DNA of 64,000 nt from Candidatus Saccharimonadota bacterium (GCA_017513185.1 JAFXGL010000003.1:42447-106446); one strand, 5' to 3'; positions 18,342-27,902 are shown, counted from the stretch's first letter. Notes: a model not told the origin generated them from the sequence alone. Program-made: numbers and translations.

Positions 18342-19712
18342 GTGTTTGATGTATTCCAGAATGTACTAGCTGAAGTTCAAAAAGAACTGAGCGAAATGGC
18401 GTTTAAGACGTGGTTTAAGAACGTAACGCTAGTGGAGCTAGATAAGGAAGCAAAGACGGCGACGATTGGGGTGCCGAATGTGTTTTTGATTAAGACTTTG
18501 GAAGATAAATATAGTGGGATGCTGCTGGAGGCCTTTAAACATAATAATATTGAGCTAGAGCATCTGGATTTTGTGATTAAGTCTAGTAAGAATACGAAGG
18601 TGAAGGCACGAGAGGTGCGCGGTGAAGAGCGAGTAAAATCGACAAGAGAGATAGTTGAGCATGCGCAACCATTAAAGATGGTAGAAAATAAGGCGACGAC
18701 AGGGCTGAGCCCACAATATACACTAGATAATTTTGTAGTGGGAAGTAGTAATGAGCTGGCAGCGGGGGTGGCAAAGCTGATTGTGCAAAATCCGGGCGAT
18801 AAGCGGTTTAACCCATTTTTCCTGTATGGTGGGCCGGGGCTAGGTAAGACGCACTTGGTGCAAGCGATTGGTAATGCGATTGTTGAGAAAGACCCGAGTA
18901 AGAAGGTACTATATGTGACGACGAATCAGTTTTATTCGGAGTTTATTAATGCACTAATGAAGAAGCGCGGGGAGGACTTTGTAAAGAAATACCGTGCGCT
19001 AGACGTACTGATTGTGGATGATATTCAAATGATTATGGGGAAAGACCGGAGCCAGGAAGAATTCTTTAATATCTTTAACGATTTACATTTGGCGAATAAA
19101 CAGATTATTATTACGAGCGACCGGTTGCCGGAACAGATTAAGACACTAGATCCGAGGCTATCGAGTAGGTTGCGAGCGGGGGGAGCATATGATATACAGT
19201 TCCCTGGGTTTGAGGATAGATGTGCAATCTTGAAGGCAAAGGCGGAGTTTATGGGGCAAGACATTGAAGATGCGGCGATTGAATATCTAGCTGAGAATAT
19301 CAAGACAAATATCCGTGAACTAGACGGCGCTTTCCAACAGTTGATGTTGATGGTGGAAATTAAGGGGATGTCACCGCTAGAGCTGATAAACGAAGGGTAT
19401 ATTACTAGTACTAACACGCGACGACCAAGAAACGTGACGGCAAGAACAATCGTAGAAAAAGTAGCAAAGTATTACAACCTAACTGTGGTGGAGATGACGG
19501 GGCGAAGTAGAGTCTCAAACATTAAGACGGCACGACAAGTGGCGATGTATTTAATGTCGAAAGACCTTGGGATGAGTACGCCGAAGATTGCACCGGAAGT
19601 AGGAGTGAAAGACCACACTACGGTGATGAATGGGATAAAGAAGATTGAACGAGACCAAAAGAACGACCTGCGTCTGCGTGACCAAGTAGAACAGATTCGG
19701 GAGAGCCTATAA
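18342..19712 (+). CDS. dnaA: Chromosomal replication initiator DnaA
   Basis: A 456-residue initiator starting at GTG, 11 bases after a strong AAAGGAGGT. Domain I covers about residues 1-75 (FKTWFKNV), a short linker follows, and the AAA+ domain begins near 120 (YTLDNFVVGSSNELA) with Walker A GGPGLGKTHLVQ, Walker B DVLIVDDIQMI and arginine-finger region DPRLSSRL. Domain IV (GRSRVSNIKTARQ, KDHTTVMNGIKKI) binds DnaA boxes, which are abundant on both sides of this gene. Confidence 0.97.
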   Translation: MFDVFQNVLAEVQKELSEMAFKTWFKNVTLVELDKEAKTATIGVPNVFLIKTLEDKYSGMLLEAFKHNNIELEHLDFVIKSSKNTKVKAREVRGEERVKSTREIVEHAQPLKMVENKATTGLSPQYTLDNFVVGSSNELAAGVAKLIVQNPGDKRFNPFFLYGGPGLGKTHLVQAIGNAIVEKDPSKKVLYVTTNQFYSEFINALMKKRGEDFVKKYRALDVLIVDDIQMIMGKDRSQEEFFNIFNDLHLANKQIIITSDRLPEQIKTLDPRLSSRLRAGGAYDIQFPGFEDRCAILKAKAEFMGQDIEDAAIEYLAENIKTNIRELDGAFQQLMLMVEIKGMSPLELINEGYITSTNTRRPRNVTARTIVEKVAKYYNLTVVEMTGRSRVSNIKTARQVAMYLMSKDLGMSTPKIAPEVGVKDHTTVMNGIKKIERDQKNDLRLRDQVEQIRESL

Positions 19713-20026
19713 TGAACAAAGTAGAAAAATTGTGGAAAAACTTGCGAAAAAGTTTGTGGGAAATTTGCGAAATAGCTGTGTGTAAAATGGTGGAAAAGGA
19801 CAATTTTGGACGATTTACGACTTTTTGGCTGTGGAATTTCGGGTTTAACTGTGGAGTAAGTATGAACTTCTGCGAAAATCATTGCCGTTGTAGTGGAAAA
19901 AGTCTACAGATAGATAAACTATACAAATCGGAGGTTTCCACAGTTTCCACATAGCTTATTACTACTATTACTAAATAATATATTAATTAATAAAAGACGG
20001 GATTATATAAAAGAAAGGACAAAATC
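19713..20026. other. oriC downstream half (dnaA-dnaN intergenic)
   Basis: This 314-bp gap carries many TGTGGAAAA-type boxes: 19731-19739, 19755-19763, 19789-19797, 19830-19838, 19850-19858, 19892-19900 (several with one or two mismatches), and a tandem pair GTTTCCACA at 19934-19942 and 19943-19951. An AT-rich run then extends to about 19995. An 80-codon open frame inside it is rejected as coding. The density of boxes and the AT-rich end identify it as the probable unwinding half of oriC. Confidence 0.8.
19934..19995. other. Basal origin unwinding module: tandem DnaA boxes, DnaA-trios, AT-rich DUE
   Basis: Two adjoining DnaA boxes are followed after five bases by ATTACTACTATTACTA (19958-19973), which on the other strand reads as consecutive TAG/TAA triplets, the DnaA-trio pattern known from Bacillus subtilis. 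A continuous AT-only stretch (19972-19993) follows. Order and spacing match the box-trio-DUE arrangement. Confidence 0.7.
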
Positions 20027-21133
20027 ATGGAAATAGAAGTTGACTCGAGTAAACTAACCAAAGCTTTAAACGTAGTAAGTAGAACTGCGGTAGGTGGAAA
20101 AGCAACATTACCGATACTGAGTAATGTATTAGTAAGAGTAGATGATGGAAAGGTAAGCCTCACTACTACCAACCTAGACATGGCAGTGGTGGATTATTTG
20201 CCGGTAAGTGCAAGCAAAAATGGGGTGATTACGGTGCCAGCGAAGCTGTTAGCGGAATTTGTGGCGAACCTACCAAAGGGAGTGCCGGTAAAGATGACGG
20301 TGGAGGGGATGAAAGTGCTGACGGTGGCTGGTAAGTATAATTCAGTACTGAATGGGACGGCGGCGGATGATTTTCCGGAGCTGCCGGAGATTGACGAAGT
20401 GAAAATGGTGAAGTTTAAGATGGGGGTAGCGGAGTTTAAGGCGGGGGTGACGCAAGTGATGGTGGCGAGTTCGAACGATATGACGCGACCGGCGCTGACG
20501 GGTGTGTATTTTAATACGGATGGAGGGGCGCTATATATTGCGGCGACGGATGGGTATAGATTGGCTGAGAAGCAGTTTATTGAGAAGGTAGAGAGTGAAG
20601 TGAAGGCGATAGTGCCGGCCAGTTCCCTGTCAGAAGTGATGAGATCGCTGAGTGATGAAGAAGATGAAATTGAAATTTTGTTTGATGAGACGCAGGTGAG
20701 GTTTAGGTTTGGTGAGATTGAAATCACTTCTAAACTAATTGATGGGAGTTTCCCGGATTATCGACAGCTGATTCCGAAAGCGGCAGAGGCTGAAGTGACG
20801 CTAGAGAAAGCGGAGCTGGTGCGGGTGACGAAGCTAGCGGCATTATTTGCGCGCGAAGCAGGCGGGTCGATTGTACTAGAGGCGAAGACGGCAACTGGGA
20901 CCTTCTCGGTGGCGTCAGTAGCGAATGAGTTTGGTGAGAATACATCGGAGATTGAGACGGAAGTGGAAAAAGATGAACGGGTGACACTGAACTCACGTTT
21001 CTTAATTGATGCATTGAATGCAGTGGACGAGGATAAGGTGATGTTAGGGTTTTCTGGGAAGCTAAGTCCGATAATCGTAAGAAACGAGAAGAGTAAGAAA
21101 TATACGCATATTATTATGCCGTTGAAGTCGTAA
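20027..21133 (+). CDS. dnaN: DNA polymerase III sliding clamp (beta)
   Basis: A 368-residue beta clamp with the standard three-domain length. Recognisable segments are the N-terminal LNVVSRTAVGGKATLPILSN, PALTGVYFNTDGG and TDGYRLAEK in the middle domain, and the C-terminal IVRNEKSKKYTHIIMPL. It forms the ring that holds polymerase III on DNA. A good ribosome site (AAAGGA) precedes the ATG at the edge of oriC, and its stop overlaps the recF start (TAATG). Confidence 0.97.
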   Translation: MEIEVDSSKLTKALNVVSRTAVGGKATLPILSNVLVRVDDGKVSLTTTNLDMAVVDYLPVSASKNGVITVPAKLLAEFVANLPKGVPVKMTVEGMKVLTVAGKYNSVLNGTAADDFPELPEIDEVKMVKFKMGVAEFKAGVTQVMVASSNDMTRPALTGVYFNTDGGALYIAATDGYRLAEKQFIEKVESEVKAIVPASSLSEVMRSLSDEEDEIEILFDETQVRFRFGEIEITSKLIDGSFPDYRQLIPKAAEAEVTLEKAELVRVTKLAALFAREAGGSIVLEAKTATGTFSVASVANEFGENTSEIETEVEKDERVTLNSRFLIDALNAVDEDKVMLGFSGKLSPIIVRNEKSKKYTHIIMPLKS

Positions 21134-22149
21134 TGATTATAAAGGGATGTAAGCTAACAAATTTCAGGAGTCATGAGTTTTTTGAGCTGAAATGTTGGAA
21201 AGAGACGACGATGATTTCTGGGGAGAATGGGGGTGGGAAAACGTCGATACTGGAGGCGATTTATGAGTGCCTGAGAGGAAAAAGTTTCCGGGCGGTGGAT
21301 AGAGAGATTTTGCGGCGAGGGGCGGAGTTTTATCGAGTGGAGCTGGAATATATGAATGGGGAGAAGGTGGTAGTAGTGTATGAAAGAGATGGAAAGAAGT
21401 CGTTTCTAGTGGGGGATAAAAAGACGGCGAGACTACCGAAAAAGTACCGATACCCGGTGGTGCTGTTTGAGCCGGATGACTTGAACTTAGTGAGTAGTTC
21501 CCCGTCGCACAAGCGAGAGTATTTTGACCGGAGCTTTGGGCAGCTAAGTGATGGTTATAGTGCAAGCTTAACGAAGTATAATAAGGCACTGAAGCAGAGG
21601 AATGAGTTGCTGAAGAGTGAGTATGTGAGTGTGGACGCGGTGTTTTCTTGGAATGTGATGTTGAGCCGACTGGGGGTGGAGATTTGGAAGTATCGCGAAG
21701 AGCAGGTGAAAAAAATAAACGAGCGACTGACGGAGGTGTATCGATCGATTGCGGAGAATGAAGATGAAGTAGAGATTGTATTGCGACGCGATGCGGAGGT
21801 GATGAGTGAGAGTGGGTATTTGAAGGAGCTGGAGAAAGGGTTTGAGCGAGATAGGGTATTGGGATATACGAGTTTTGGGGTACATAGGGATAATTATGAG
21901 TTTAGGTTTAACGGGACGGAAGCGAGCGGGTCGGCGAGCCGAGGGGAGGTGCGGTCGATAGTAGTGGCGCTGAAGTTTATTGAAGCAGATGTGATATTAG
22001 CGGCGACGGGAAAGGCGCCAGTGGTGCTACTGGATGATGTATTTTCTGAGCTAGATGAGACGCGACAAAAGGCGCTGGTATATAATTTCAAAAAGAATCA
22101 AGTGATAATTACGAGCGTGAATGCGGTGGAGGATATAGAGACAAGCTAG
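21133..22149 (+). CDS. recF: DNA repair/recombination ATPase RecF
   Basis: A 338-residue SMC-like ATPase. Walker A is ENGGGKTSILEAI (about residues 30-42), the LTNFRSHEFFEL start is typical, the signature-like region ASGSASRGEVRSIVVALK stands where the LSQGQ motif lies in other RecFs, and Walker B is PVVLLDDVFSELD. RecF loads RecA at gapped DNA. It is translationally coupled to dnaN. Its stop TAG abuts the stop of the convergent gene with no intergenic base. Confidence 0.93.
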   Translation: MIIKGCKLTNFRSHEFFELKCWKETTMISGENGGGKTSILEAIYECLRGKSFRAVDREILRRGAEFYRVELEYMNGEKVVVVYERDGKKSFLVGDKKTARLPKKYRYPVVLFEPDDLNLVSSSPSHKREYFDRSFGQLSDGYSASLTKYNKALKQRNELLKSEYVSVDAVFSWNVMLSRLGVEIWKYREEQVKKINERLTEVYRSIAENEDEVEIVLRRDAEVMSESGYLKELEKGFERDRVLGYTSFGVHRDNYEFRFNGTEASGSASRGEVRSIVVALKFIEADVILAATGKAPVVLLDDVFSELDETRQKALVYNFKKNQVIITSVNAVEDIETS

Positions 22150-22827
22150 CTATTCGAGTGAGTTGAGTGATTTGACTTGGGACTGATCGAGGAAAGGAAG
22201 GTCTTTGTAGGTAAAGAGGAGTTGGGGCTTGGTCTTAGACTGTCCGTTTTCGTAGATGGCGCGGTAGGTATTAGTGGAGCCATCATAGAGAGTGTGGGTG
22301 AAAATCTGAACGGTGTAAGGCGAGTCGCCGAATTGATAAAGATTGCCTTTGGTGATGTTGGTAGGGAGGTTGTTACTAGCGAGGTCGTCAAGGGAGTAGT
22401 TAGTAAAGGGGTTGAAATAGTTTTCTAGAATGAGGTCATAGGTGAGAGGGTCTTCTTTGCCAAAGTTTTCTTCTAGAAAGCGCTTAATCATGGCATTACG
22501 GGCGGAGGCGGCGAAGGCATTTAGGACAAGCTGAAGGCTGTAGTTCCCCGCGTCATCACGGTCGAGCTGGTAAGAGATGGTGTAGGCGGGGTCTTTGGAG
22601 ATGATGGGGAGGGAGCTGGTGATGGGGAAGTTTTTGAGAGCCTCTTGGTCTTGTTTCATGGAAGCGTCGACGGCGCTAGAGTCGGTGCCAAGGACACCAT
22701 CGTTATCATTGGTTGTTGTAAAAATTACAACAATAATGGCGATGATGAGGAGAAAGCCGGCAAGGATAGAGAAAGCGACGACTTTGTGTTCTTTGAAGAA
22801 AGTTTGGAGACGGCCGGATTTTTGCAT
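22150..22827 (-). CDS. Membrane-anchored T4SS-associated protein
   Basis: A 225-residue protein with one membrane helix near the N-terminus (FSILAGFLLIIAIIVVIF) and an extracytoplasmic domain of about 180 residues rich in aromatic and hydroxyl residues. I do not recognise the family. Position as the last gene of the secretion operon, coupled by TAATG to the VirB1-like gene, and the single-helix topology make a VirB8/TcpC-like role possible, but no sequence motif proves it. Confidence 0.65.
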   Translation of the reverse strand: MQKSGRLQTFFKEHKVVAFSILAGFLLIIAIIVVIFTTTNDNDGVLGTDSSAVDASMKQDQEALKNFPITSSLPIISKDPAYTISYQLDRDDAGNYSLQLVLNAFAASARNAMIKRFLEENFGKEDPLTYDLILENYFNPFTNYSLDDLASNNLPTNITKGNLYQFGDSPYTVQIFTHTLYDGSTNTYRAIYENGQSKTKPQLLFTYKDLPFLDQSQVKSLNSLE

Positions 22828-24275
22828 TAGGAGTTTTCCTCTTTAACGATGTCGTTGGTGGCGATGTTGGCGTCGGAATTGGAGGTGAAGCGGTAAACGG
22901 AGTAGTGATATTTGTTGCCATTGTAAGAGGTGGTCATGCGGGTGGTGAGGTTAAGTGAAGGGGTCCAGGTGGTGTAGGAGGCAGAAGCGATATTAACTTG
23001 GCAGGTGCCACCGGGGCAGGCTTTGCCAACGACGGATTGCTCACCAATCCAGATTTGGATGTGGCCGGCGTTGGGGTCACCCGGGCCGGCGGAGAAGGCG
23101 AGGATGTCGCCGGGCTGGAGTGAGGTCATGGGGAAAGCTTGGCCGTCGGTACTAACCTTAGTCCATTTTTGAGAGCCGTTCATGTAGGCCATTTGAGAGC
23201 GAACGCCGACTTTGGGGAATTCGGTGTCGACCTGGCTATAGTTCATGACGGCGCCGACGAACTTGCCACAGTCGCGCAAAGAGAGGCCGCCGACGGCTTG
23301 CTGGGCGAGTTTACCTACGGGGGTGAGGGTGGCGGAGCAAGCCTGAGTGCCACCTGAGGCGCGAGTTTTCCAGGCGACGGGGCCGAGGGCGGAGTCGCAG
23401 GTGCCATCGGCGTTGGGCCAGGACATTTGTTTGGCGATTTCTACGATTTTATTAGCGGCGACGGAGCCGGCGGTGATACCAGCGCAGGTGAGGCTGGAGA
23501 CGGGAGTGGTTTCTGAAGAGGTGTCCGCAATGTCACCGACTTCGGCAAGAGCGGATTTGGCGTATTTGAGGCGGTTCATGAAGGCGGAGTAAGCAGAGGA
23601 AGTTTCGGTCTCGGAGAGGTCGGCGTAAGCCTTAGGGGCGTAGTTGTTGTAGCAGCCGGCTTTGTCGTTGGTGGTGCAGAAGGAGGAGCGGGGGGTTTCA
23701 AAATGGCGATACATGAAGAAAGTGGCTTCTTCAAGAGAGAGAGTGTTCATGTTTTCTAGCTTGCTAGTGGCGCCACGAACGCCGCGCTGGAGTTCATCGA
23801 AAAGGTAGCCGAGCTGAGCTTCCATGGAGATGACGGGGAGGCCGTTAGTGTCGGCGAAACTTTGGAGGGCGGTTTGGCGGCCGGCGGAAGTCCATTGGGC
23901 AATACCAAAGCCGCGTTTGCCGAACTTTTCCCAGTCGGTGAGGCGCCAAGATTGGTCGGTGATGAGTTCGCCACCTTCTTTTTTATTAGGAACTACGCCG
24001 GATTCGGCGATGAGGTTGCCGACGATGGCGGCGGCAGAAGTTTTGGAGTAGCCTTTTTTGATGAGGTAGTTTAAAGCGGTTTTGGAGTTGTCGCCGAGGT
24101 CGACGAGGTCGCCGTTGAGACAGTCGGAGAGAGGCGAGTCTTCGTCGTCGATGAACATGATGTTGTTTTGGGCGTAAAATTTAAGGTCGGCCTTGGAGAG
24201 AGCGGAAACGGAGGTGACTGGCAAGAAAAAGGCGAGCCCGAACGAGAGGAGGAGATAAAGGTAACGTTTGACCAT
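22827..24275 (-). CDS. VirB1-like peptidoglycan hydrolase (phage-type lysozyme plus CHAP domains)
   Basis: A 482-residue exported protein. The signal peptide ends near VTSVSALS. Residues about 70-215 resemble the phage tail-type lysozyme domain (NYLIKKGYSKTSAAAIVGN, RGFGIAQWTSAGRQ). After a linker, a CHAP-like cysteine amidase domain follows with LRDCGKFVGAVMNYS (nucleophile cysteine) and AGHIQIWIGE (histidine). Such bifunctional hydrolases open the wall for Gram-positive conjugation systems (CwlT type). It lies 41 bp after the VirB4 gene. Confidence 0.82.
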   Translation of the reverse strand: MVKRYLYLLLSFGLAFFLPVTSVSALSKADLKFYAQNNIMFIDDEDSPLSDCLNGDLVDLGDNSKTALNYLIKKGYSKTSAAAIVGNLIAESGVVPNKKEGGELITDQSWRLTDWEKFGKRGFGIAQWTSAGRQTALQSFADTNGLPVISMEAQLGYLFDELQRGVRGATSKLENMNTLSLEEATFFMYRHFETPRSSFCTTNDKAGCYNNYAPKAYADLSETETSSAYSAFMNRLKYAKSALAEVGDIADTSSETTPVSSLTCAGITAGSVAANKIVEIAKQMSWPNADGTCDSALGPVAWKTRASGGTQACSATLTPVGKLAQQAVGGLSLRDCGKFVGAVMNYSQVDTEFPKVGVRSQMAYMNGSQKWTKVSTDGQAFPMTSLQPGDILAFSAGPGDPNAGHIQIWIGEQSVVGKACPGGTCQVNIASASYTTWTPSLNLTTRMTTSYNGNKYHYSVYRFTSNSDANIATNDIVKEENS

Positions 24276-24316
24276 ATATTATATATATTATATCACGAAA
24301 TGTGGGCAGAAGCTAG

Positions 24317-26137
24317 CTAGCGCTGGGGTTGGGCGGAGGGGTTGGTGGTGATGAGAGATTCTTCGGTTTCCGAGGCGATGATTTGAATGTGGACGTGGTT
24401 GGCGCCAGCGAAGAAGAGGCCTTGGCCGACCGGGAAGTTGGCGAGACGCTTCTTTTCTTCGTCAGTGAGCTTGAATACGTCGGAGAGGACGTCGACGGCG
24501 GAAGCGGACTGTTTGAGAAGAAGCTGCATGGAAGAGTTGGCGACGATGGCACGGCCCATCTTGGTGGACATGAAATCTTCGACGTCCTGAGTGATGGTGG
24601 TGAGGCCAAGGTAGTATTTGCGGGCGCGCTTGGCAAGAGAGAAGAGGAAGTTAGCGGAGTCTTCAAACTGCATGAGCTGCCAGGCCTCATCGACGATGAG
24701 GAGGCGACGCTTTTGTTCGGCGCGGACGACGTTCCAAATGTGAGAGAGGACGATATACATGGCGACAGGGCGAAGCTCGTCTTCGAGGTCGCGAATGTTG
24801 AAGACGACCATTTGATTGTTAATGTCTACATTGCTTTGTTGTGAGAAGATGCCGGCGAAAGTACCAGTGGTGTATTTGCGGAGGCGTTGGGCGAGGCTGG
24901 GGCCAGTGCCTTCCATATGGAGGAGAGTGTCGTAGAGGTTGATGATGGTGGGCGGGGTGGACTGGTGGGTGAGGGGGTCGGAGGTGATGCCGGCGCGAGC
25001 GTAAGTGTCGATGAGGGCTTGGTCGAGATCAGCTTCTTCGTTAGGAGTGAGGGGTGCGGCAGGTTGGCCGTTCGTGGTGGCGCCACCGAGCATGAGGCGG
25101 AAGAGGCCGTGCAAAGTGACGAGGTTGGCGCGAAGAGCGTCGTTGGCGTCTTCACTATCGACGACTTTGGGAAGGTCGAATGGATTGACGCGGACGTCGG
25201 AGTTTAGCGAGAGACGAATGTAGGAGCCACCGACGGCGTCGCAGAGTTTTTGGTATTCGTTTTCTGGGTCGATGATGATAATTTCGGAACCAATCATCAT
25301 GGAGCGAAGAGCTTCGAGCTTGACGGTGAAAGATTTACCAGCACCAGACTTGGCGAAGACGACCATGTTGGCGTTTTCTAGGGAGAAGCGGTCGAAGATG
25401 ACGAGGCCGTTGTTGTGCATGTTAATGCCGTAGAGAATGCCTTTTTCTTGGGTGAGGTCGGCGGAAGTGAATGGGAAGGAAGTAGAAATGGCGCCGGTGT
25501 TCATGTTGCGGCGGATTTGGAGCTGGTCGGTGCATTGAGGCATGGTGGATTGCATGCCTTGCTCTTGCTGGGAGCTGGCGACTTTAGAAAAGACCATTTG
25601 CTGACCGAAGAGGGTTTCGATTTTTTGTTGGACGAACTTGAGTTCTTCGAGAGAGTCGGCCCATAAAGTGACGTAGAGACCAAAGCGGAAGAAGCGTTCG
25701 GCGCCGACTTGGAGTTGGTCGCGGAGCTCTTCGGCGTCGTTAATGGCGGCTTCGAGCTCTGGGTCGCGGACCCTTCCCTTTTCTGCGTTGACGTTCATCG
25801 ACGCTTCAAGCTGGGTGACTTTTTTGCGGAGGTTTTTCATGACAACGCCGGAGTCGACAGGGTAGATATACATGGAAATGTCGAGGACTTCGTCGATATT
25901 GATGAGGGGTGAGAGCCAGCCGGTGTAGAGGGAGCGGGGGTAACCGTAAATGTAGAGGGTGCGGCCATATTTGGTGCCAAGGCGGAAGTAGTCGGATTTG
26001 ATTTCGATGGAGCTAGGGGAAATGAGGTCGCGAAGGGTAGTGATACCCTGCTCGAAGGCTTGTTGGATTTGCTGGTCTTCGCTCATTTGGCTTTGCGCGG
26101 CGATTTGAGCGGCGGACTGTTTGTTTTTTCTAGCCAT
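24317..26137 (-). CDS. VirB4-family ATPase, catalytic half
   Basis: A 606-residue cytoplasmic ATPase of the VirB4/TraE/TrbE group. Walker A FAKSGAGKSFTVKLEAL lies near residue 265, the IIIDPENEYQKL segment follows, and Walker B is RRLLIVDEAWQLM with TQDVEDF after it. VirB4 energises assembly and transfer through type IV secretion channels. The N-terminal accessory domain usual for the family seems to be encoded by the preceding gene, whose stop overlaps this start by eight bases. The last residues (ESLITTNPSAQPQR) look disordered. Confidence 0.9.
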   Translation of the reverse strand: MARKNKQSAAQIAAQSQMSEDQQIQQAFEQGITTLRDLISPSSIEIKSDYFRLGTKYGRTLYIYGYPRSLYTGWLSPLINIDEVLDISMYIYPVDSGVVMKNLRKKVTQLEASMNVNAEKGRVRDPELEAAINDAEELRDQLQVGAERFFRFGLYVTLWADSLEELKFVQQKIETLFGQQMVFSKVASSQQEQGMQSTMPQCTDQLQIRRNMNTGAISTSFPFTSADLTQEKGILYGINMHNNGLVIFDRFSLENANMVVFAKSGAGKSFTVKLEALRSMMIGSEIIIIDPENEYQKLCDAVGGSYIRLSLNSDVRVNPFDLPKVVDSEDANDALRANLVTLHGLFRLMLGGATTNGQPAAPLTPNEEADLDQALIDTYARAGITSDPLTHQSTPPTIINLYDTLLHMEGTGPSLAQRLRKYTTGTFAGIFSQQSNVDINNQMVVFNIRDLEDELRPVAMYIVLSHIWNVVRAEQKRRLLIVDEAWQLMQFEDSANFLFSLAKRARKYYLGLTTITQDVEDFMSTKMGRAIVANSSMQLLLKQSASAVDVLSDVFKLTDEEKKRLANFPVGQGLFFAGANHVHIQIIASETEESLITTNPSAQPQR

Positions 26138-26960
26138 TGGGTTGTCCTTTCTTTACGTAAGTGGTCGCGAGCTGAGTGAAGTCGACGAGCGGCTCGCGGA
26201 CGGCCGTGTCGGGGTTGTTGAAGTCGTAATAAAGTTCGGCGAGTTGTTTGGTGTTGAGACGGACGGAGCGGATGCCGATTTGAAAGAGGCCGGAAGTGAC
26301 GGTGTCGACGCGGTTGTTGATTTCTGTGGCGGCCTTGTCGTAGGTGGCGCGGTCGATGCGGGCAACGGGCTGGACTTTGGTCTTTTGGAGGGAGGCGAAG
26401 AGGTTTTTGGTCTGAGTGAGCATCTTTTCCATTTCGGCGGAGGGGTAGTAAGGAATGATGATGAAGAAAGATTTGTCCATGATGTTGGCTTCTTGAGAGA
26501 GGACGTCGATAAAGTTGATGTAATCATCCATGAGGATGCCGAGAAGCATGTTGTCATTGTTTTTGCGGATGTCGGTGAGGCGTGTGATGTAGGGGCCGAT
26601 GTCGACGCGTTGGGAACGAATGAGGATTTGGGTGGTGAAATTGAGGGAGTTCAAGAAGTTTTGATAGGAGTATTCGACACCTTCGCGCTCGGTTTCTGAC
26701 ATAAGGTCGAAGTTGATGGATTGGCAGGCGACGACGGCGCGGAAGGAGCCGTCTTTCATGATGACCATGCCGTCACGGAGTTCGGAGATGAGGAGAGTGG
26801 TCTGAGTGGCATTAGGATGATCAGGAGTGGCCTGACGGAGGTTTTGTGGGGTGGTGGACATGATTTGACCGTTGACGATGGGGGCGGAGTTAGGCAAAGG
26901 CTGGCCGGGGTAGACGCCGGCGGCGGCGGATGCAGTTCGGTTTGGGGCTTGTGGATTCAT
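26130..26960 (-). CDS. VirB4-like N-terminal domain protein (separate gene)
   Basis: A 276-residue protein with a disordered Pro/Ala-rich start (about 55 residues), then LISELRDGMVIMKDGSFRAVVACQSINFDL and SYQNFLNSLNFTTQILIRSQRVD, which resemble the N-terminal domain of TraC/VirB4 ATPases. There is no Walker motif. Overlap with the downstream ATPase gene suggests the two chains form one functional VirB4. It lies 12 bp after the PrgI gene. Confidence 0.78.
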   Translation of the reverse strand: MNPQAPNRTASAAAGVYPGQPLPNSAPIVNGQIMSTTPQNLRQATPDHPNATQTTLLISELRDGMVIMKDGSFRAVVACQSINFDLMSETEREGVEYSYQNFLNSLNFTTQILIRSQRVDIGPYITRLTDIRKNNDNMLLGILMDDYINFIDVLSQEANIMDKSFFIIIPYYPSAEMEKMLTQTKNLFASLQKTKVQPVARIDRATYDKAATEINNRVDTVTSGLFQIGIRSVRLNTKQLAELYYDFNNPDTAVREPLVDFTQLATTYVKKGQPNG

Positions 26961-26972
26961 GCTTTGTTCTCC

Positions 26973-27902
26973 TTAATGTAAACTAATATAAACTTCTTTG
27001 TCATCGGTTTTATGAGGCCGGGGTTTGCGATGGGCTTCTTTGGCGATGGTAGCGACAGTGAAATCTTGATTTTTACTGAGCTCGACGAGGCGATGATTGT
27101 CAAGTTTGCCGAGCTCGGACTTAAGTTCGGGGATGATTTGAGGCGGCTCGGTGGGAGTGGAAGAGGTCTGGACGGCAGGCTCCTCAGAGGACTTGGGGGC
27201 TTCCTCGGGTGTTTCAGGAGGAGTGGTTTGGCTGAGGTTGGCGGCATTGAAGGTGGGAGCTGGAGGTTCGGGCTCGGTGGTGGCTTGGATGGTGATGGGA
27301 TTATTGGCGGCGATAGCAGCGCGCATTTGTTGGACGACTTCGGCGCGGTGACGGTCGGCCTCGGAGCTGAGGTCGGCAGCGACTTGAGTGGACTGGTAGT
27401 TTTCAAAAATGTCGGGGGTGGACTCGGCCTCGGCGATGAACTCGTCGCGGACGGGAGAGTCGGTGGGGGCAGCGATGCTGTCTTTGATGGAGTAGCCTTC
27501 GGAGTCTACGACGTTGGCGAGGAAGGAGAGACGACGGCCGGCCTCTTCCTCAGAAATGTCTTTAGTGAGGACCTTTTCAACGACTTTGGGGGCGGTGATT
27601 TCGATGGTGGATTCACGCTGGCCGGGATTCCAAAGGCGACGATTAGGCTTGGTATAAAAGCTGATGAGAGCGGCGATGTAAGTCTCCATGGGCTGGTCTT
27701 TTCTTAAAGGAAGAGCAAGGACGAGCAAAAAGAGAGCTGGGGGGATAGGCAGAATAGCAAAGAGTGGAAAAATCTGGCCTAGCGCCCATGCTAGAGCGAT
27801 AAGAGCGGCGACGATAAGAAGATAAATAAATTGGCGAAAATTAAAAGGGCCGAGAAGCTTATCGTCCGCTTCAACATCCTGGGGGACCTTATACTGCGCC
27901 AT
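26973..27902 (-). CDS. PrgI-family T4SS membrane protein
   Basis: A 309-residue protein. The N-terminal 95 residues match the PrgI family: YKVPQDVEADDKLLGPFNFRQ, two adjacent membrane helices, and LRKDQPMETYIAALI. The remaining two thirds are charged, Pro/Glu-rich and probably disordered cytoplasmic sequence. PrgI proteins accompany VirB4/VirB6 in Gram-positive conjugation systems. A TATTAT box nine bases before the ATG suggests a leaderless internal promoter within the 67-bp gap after the VirB6 gene. Confidence 0.82.
   Translation of the reverse strand: MAQYKVPQDVEADDKLLGPFNFRQFIYLLIVAALIALAWALGQIFPLFAILPIPPALFLLVLALPLRKDQPMETYIAALISFYTKPNRRLWNPGQRESTIEITAPKVVEKVLTKDISEEEAGRRLSFLANVVDSEGYSIKDSIAAPTDSPVRDEFIAEAESTPDIFENYQSTQVAADLSSEADRHRAEVVQQMRAAIAANNPITIQATTEPEPPAPTFNAANLSQTTPPETPEEAPKSSEEPAVQTSSTPTEPPQIIPELKSELGKLDNHRLVELSKNQDFTVATIAKEAHRKPRPHKTDDKEVYISLH

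Noticed and set aside
19712-19954. Open frame of 80 codons between dnaA and dnaN
   Set aside because: It runs through the cluster of DnaA boxes, has Trp/Cys-rich composition unlike other proteins, and no ribosome site; the region is better explained as oriC.
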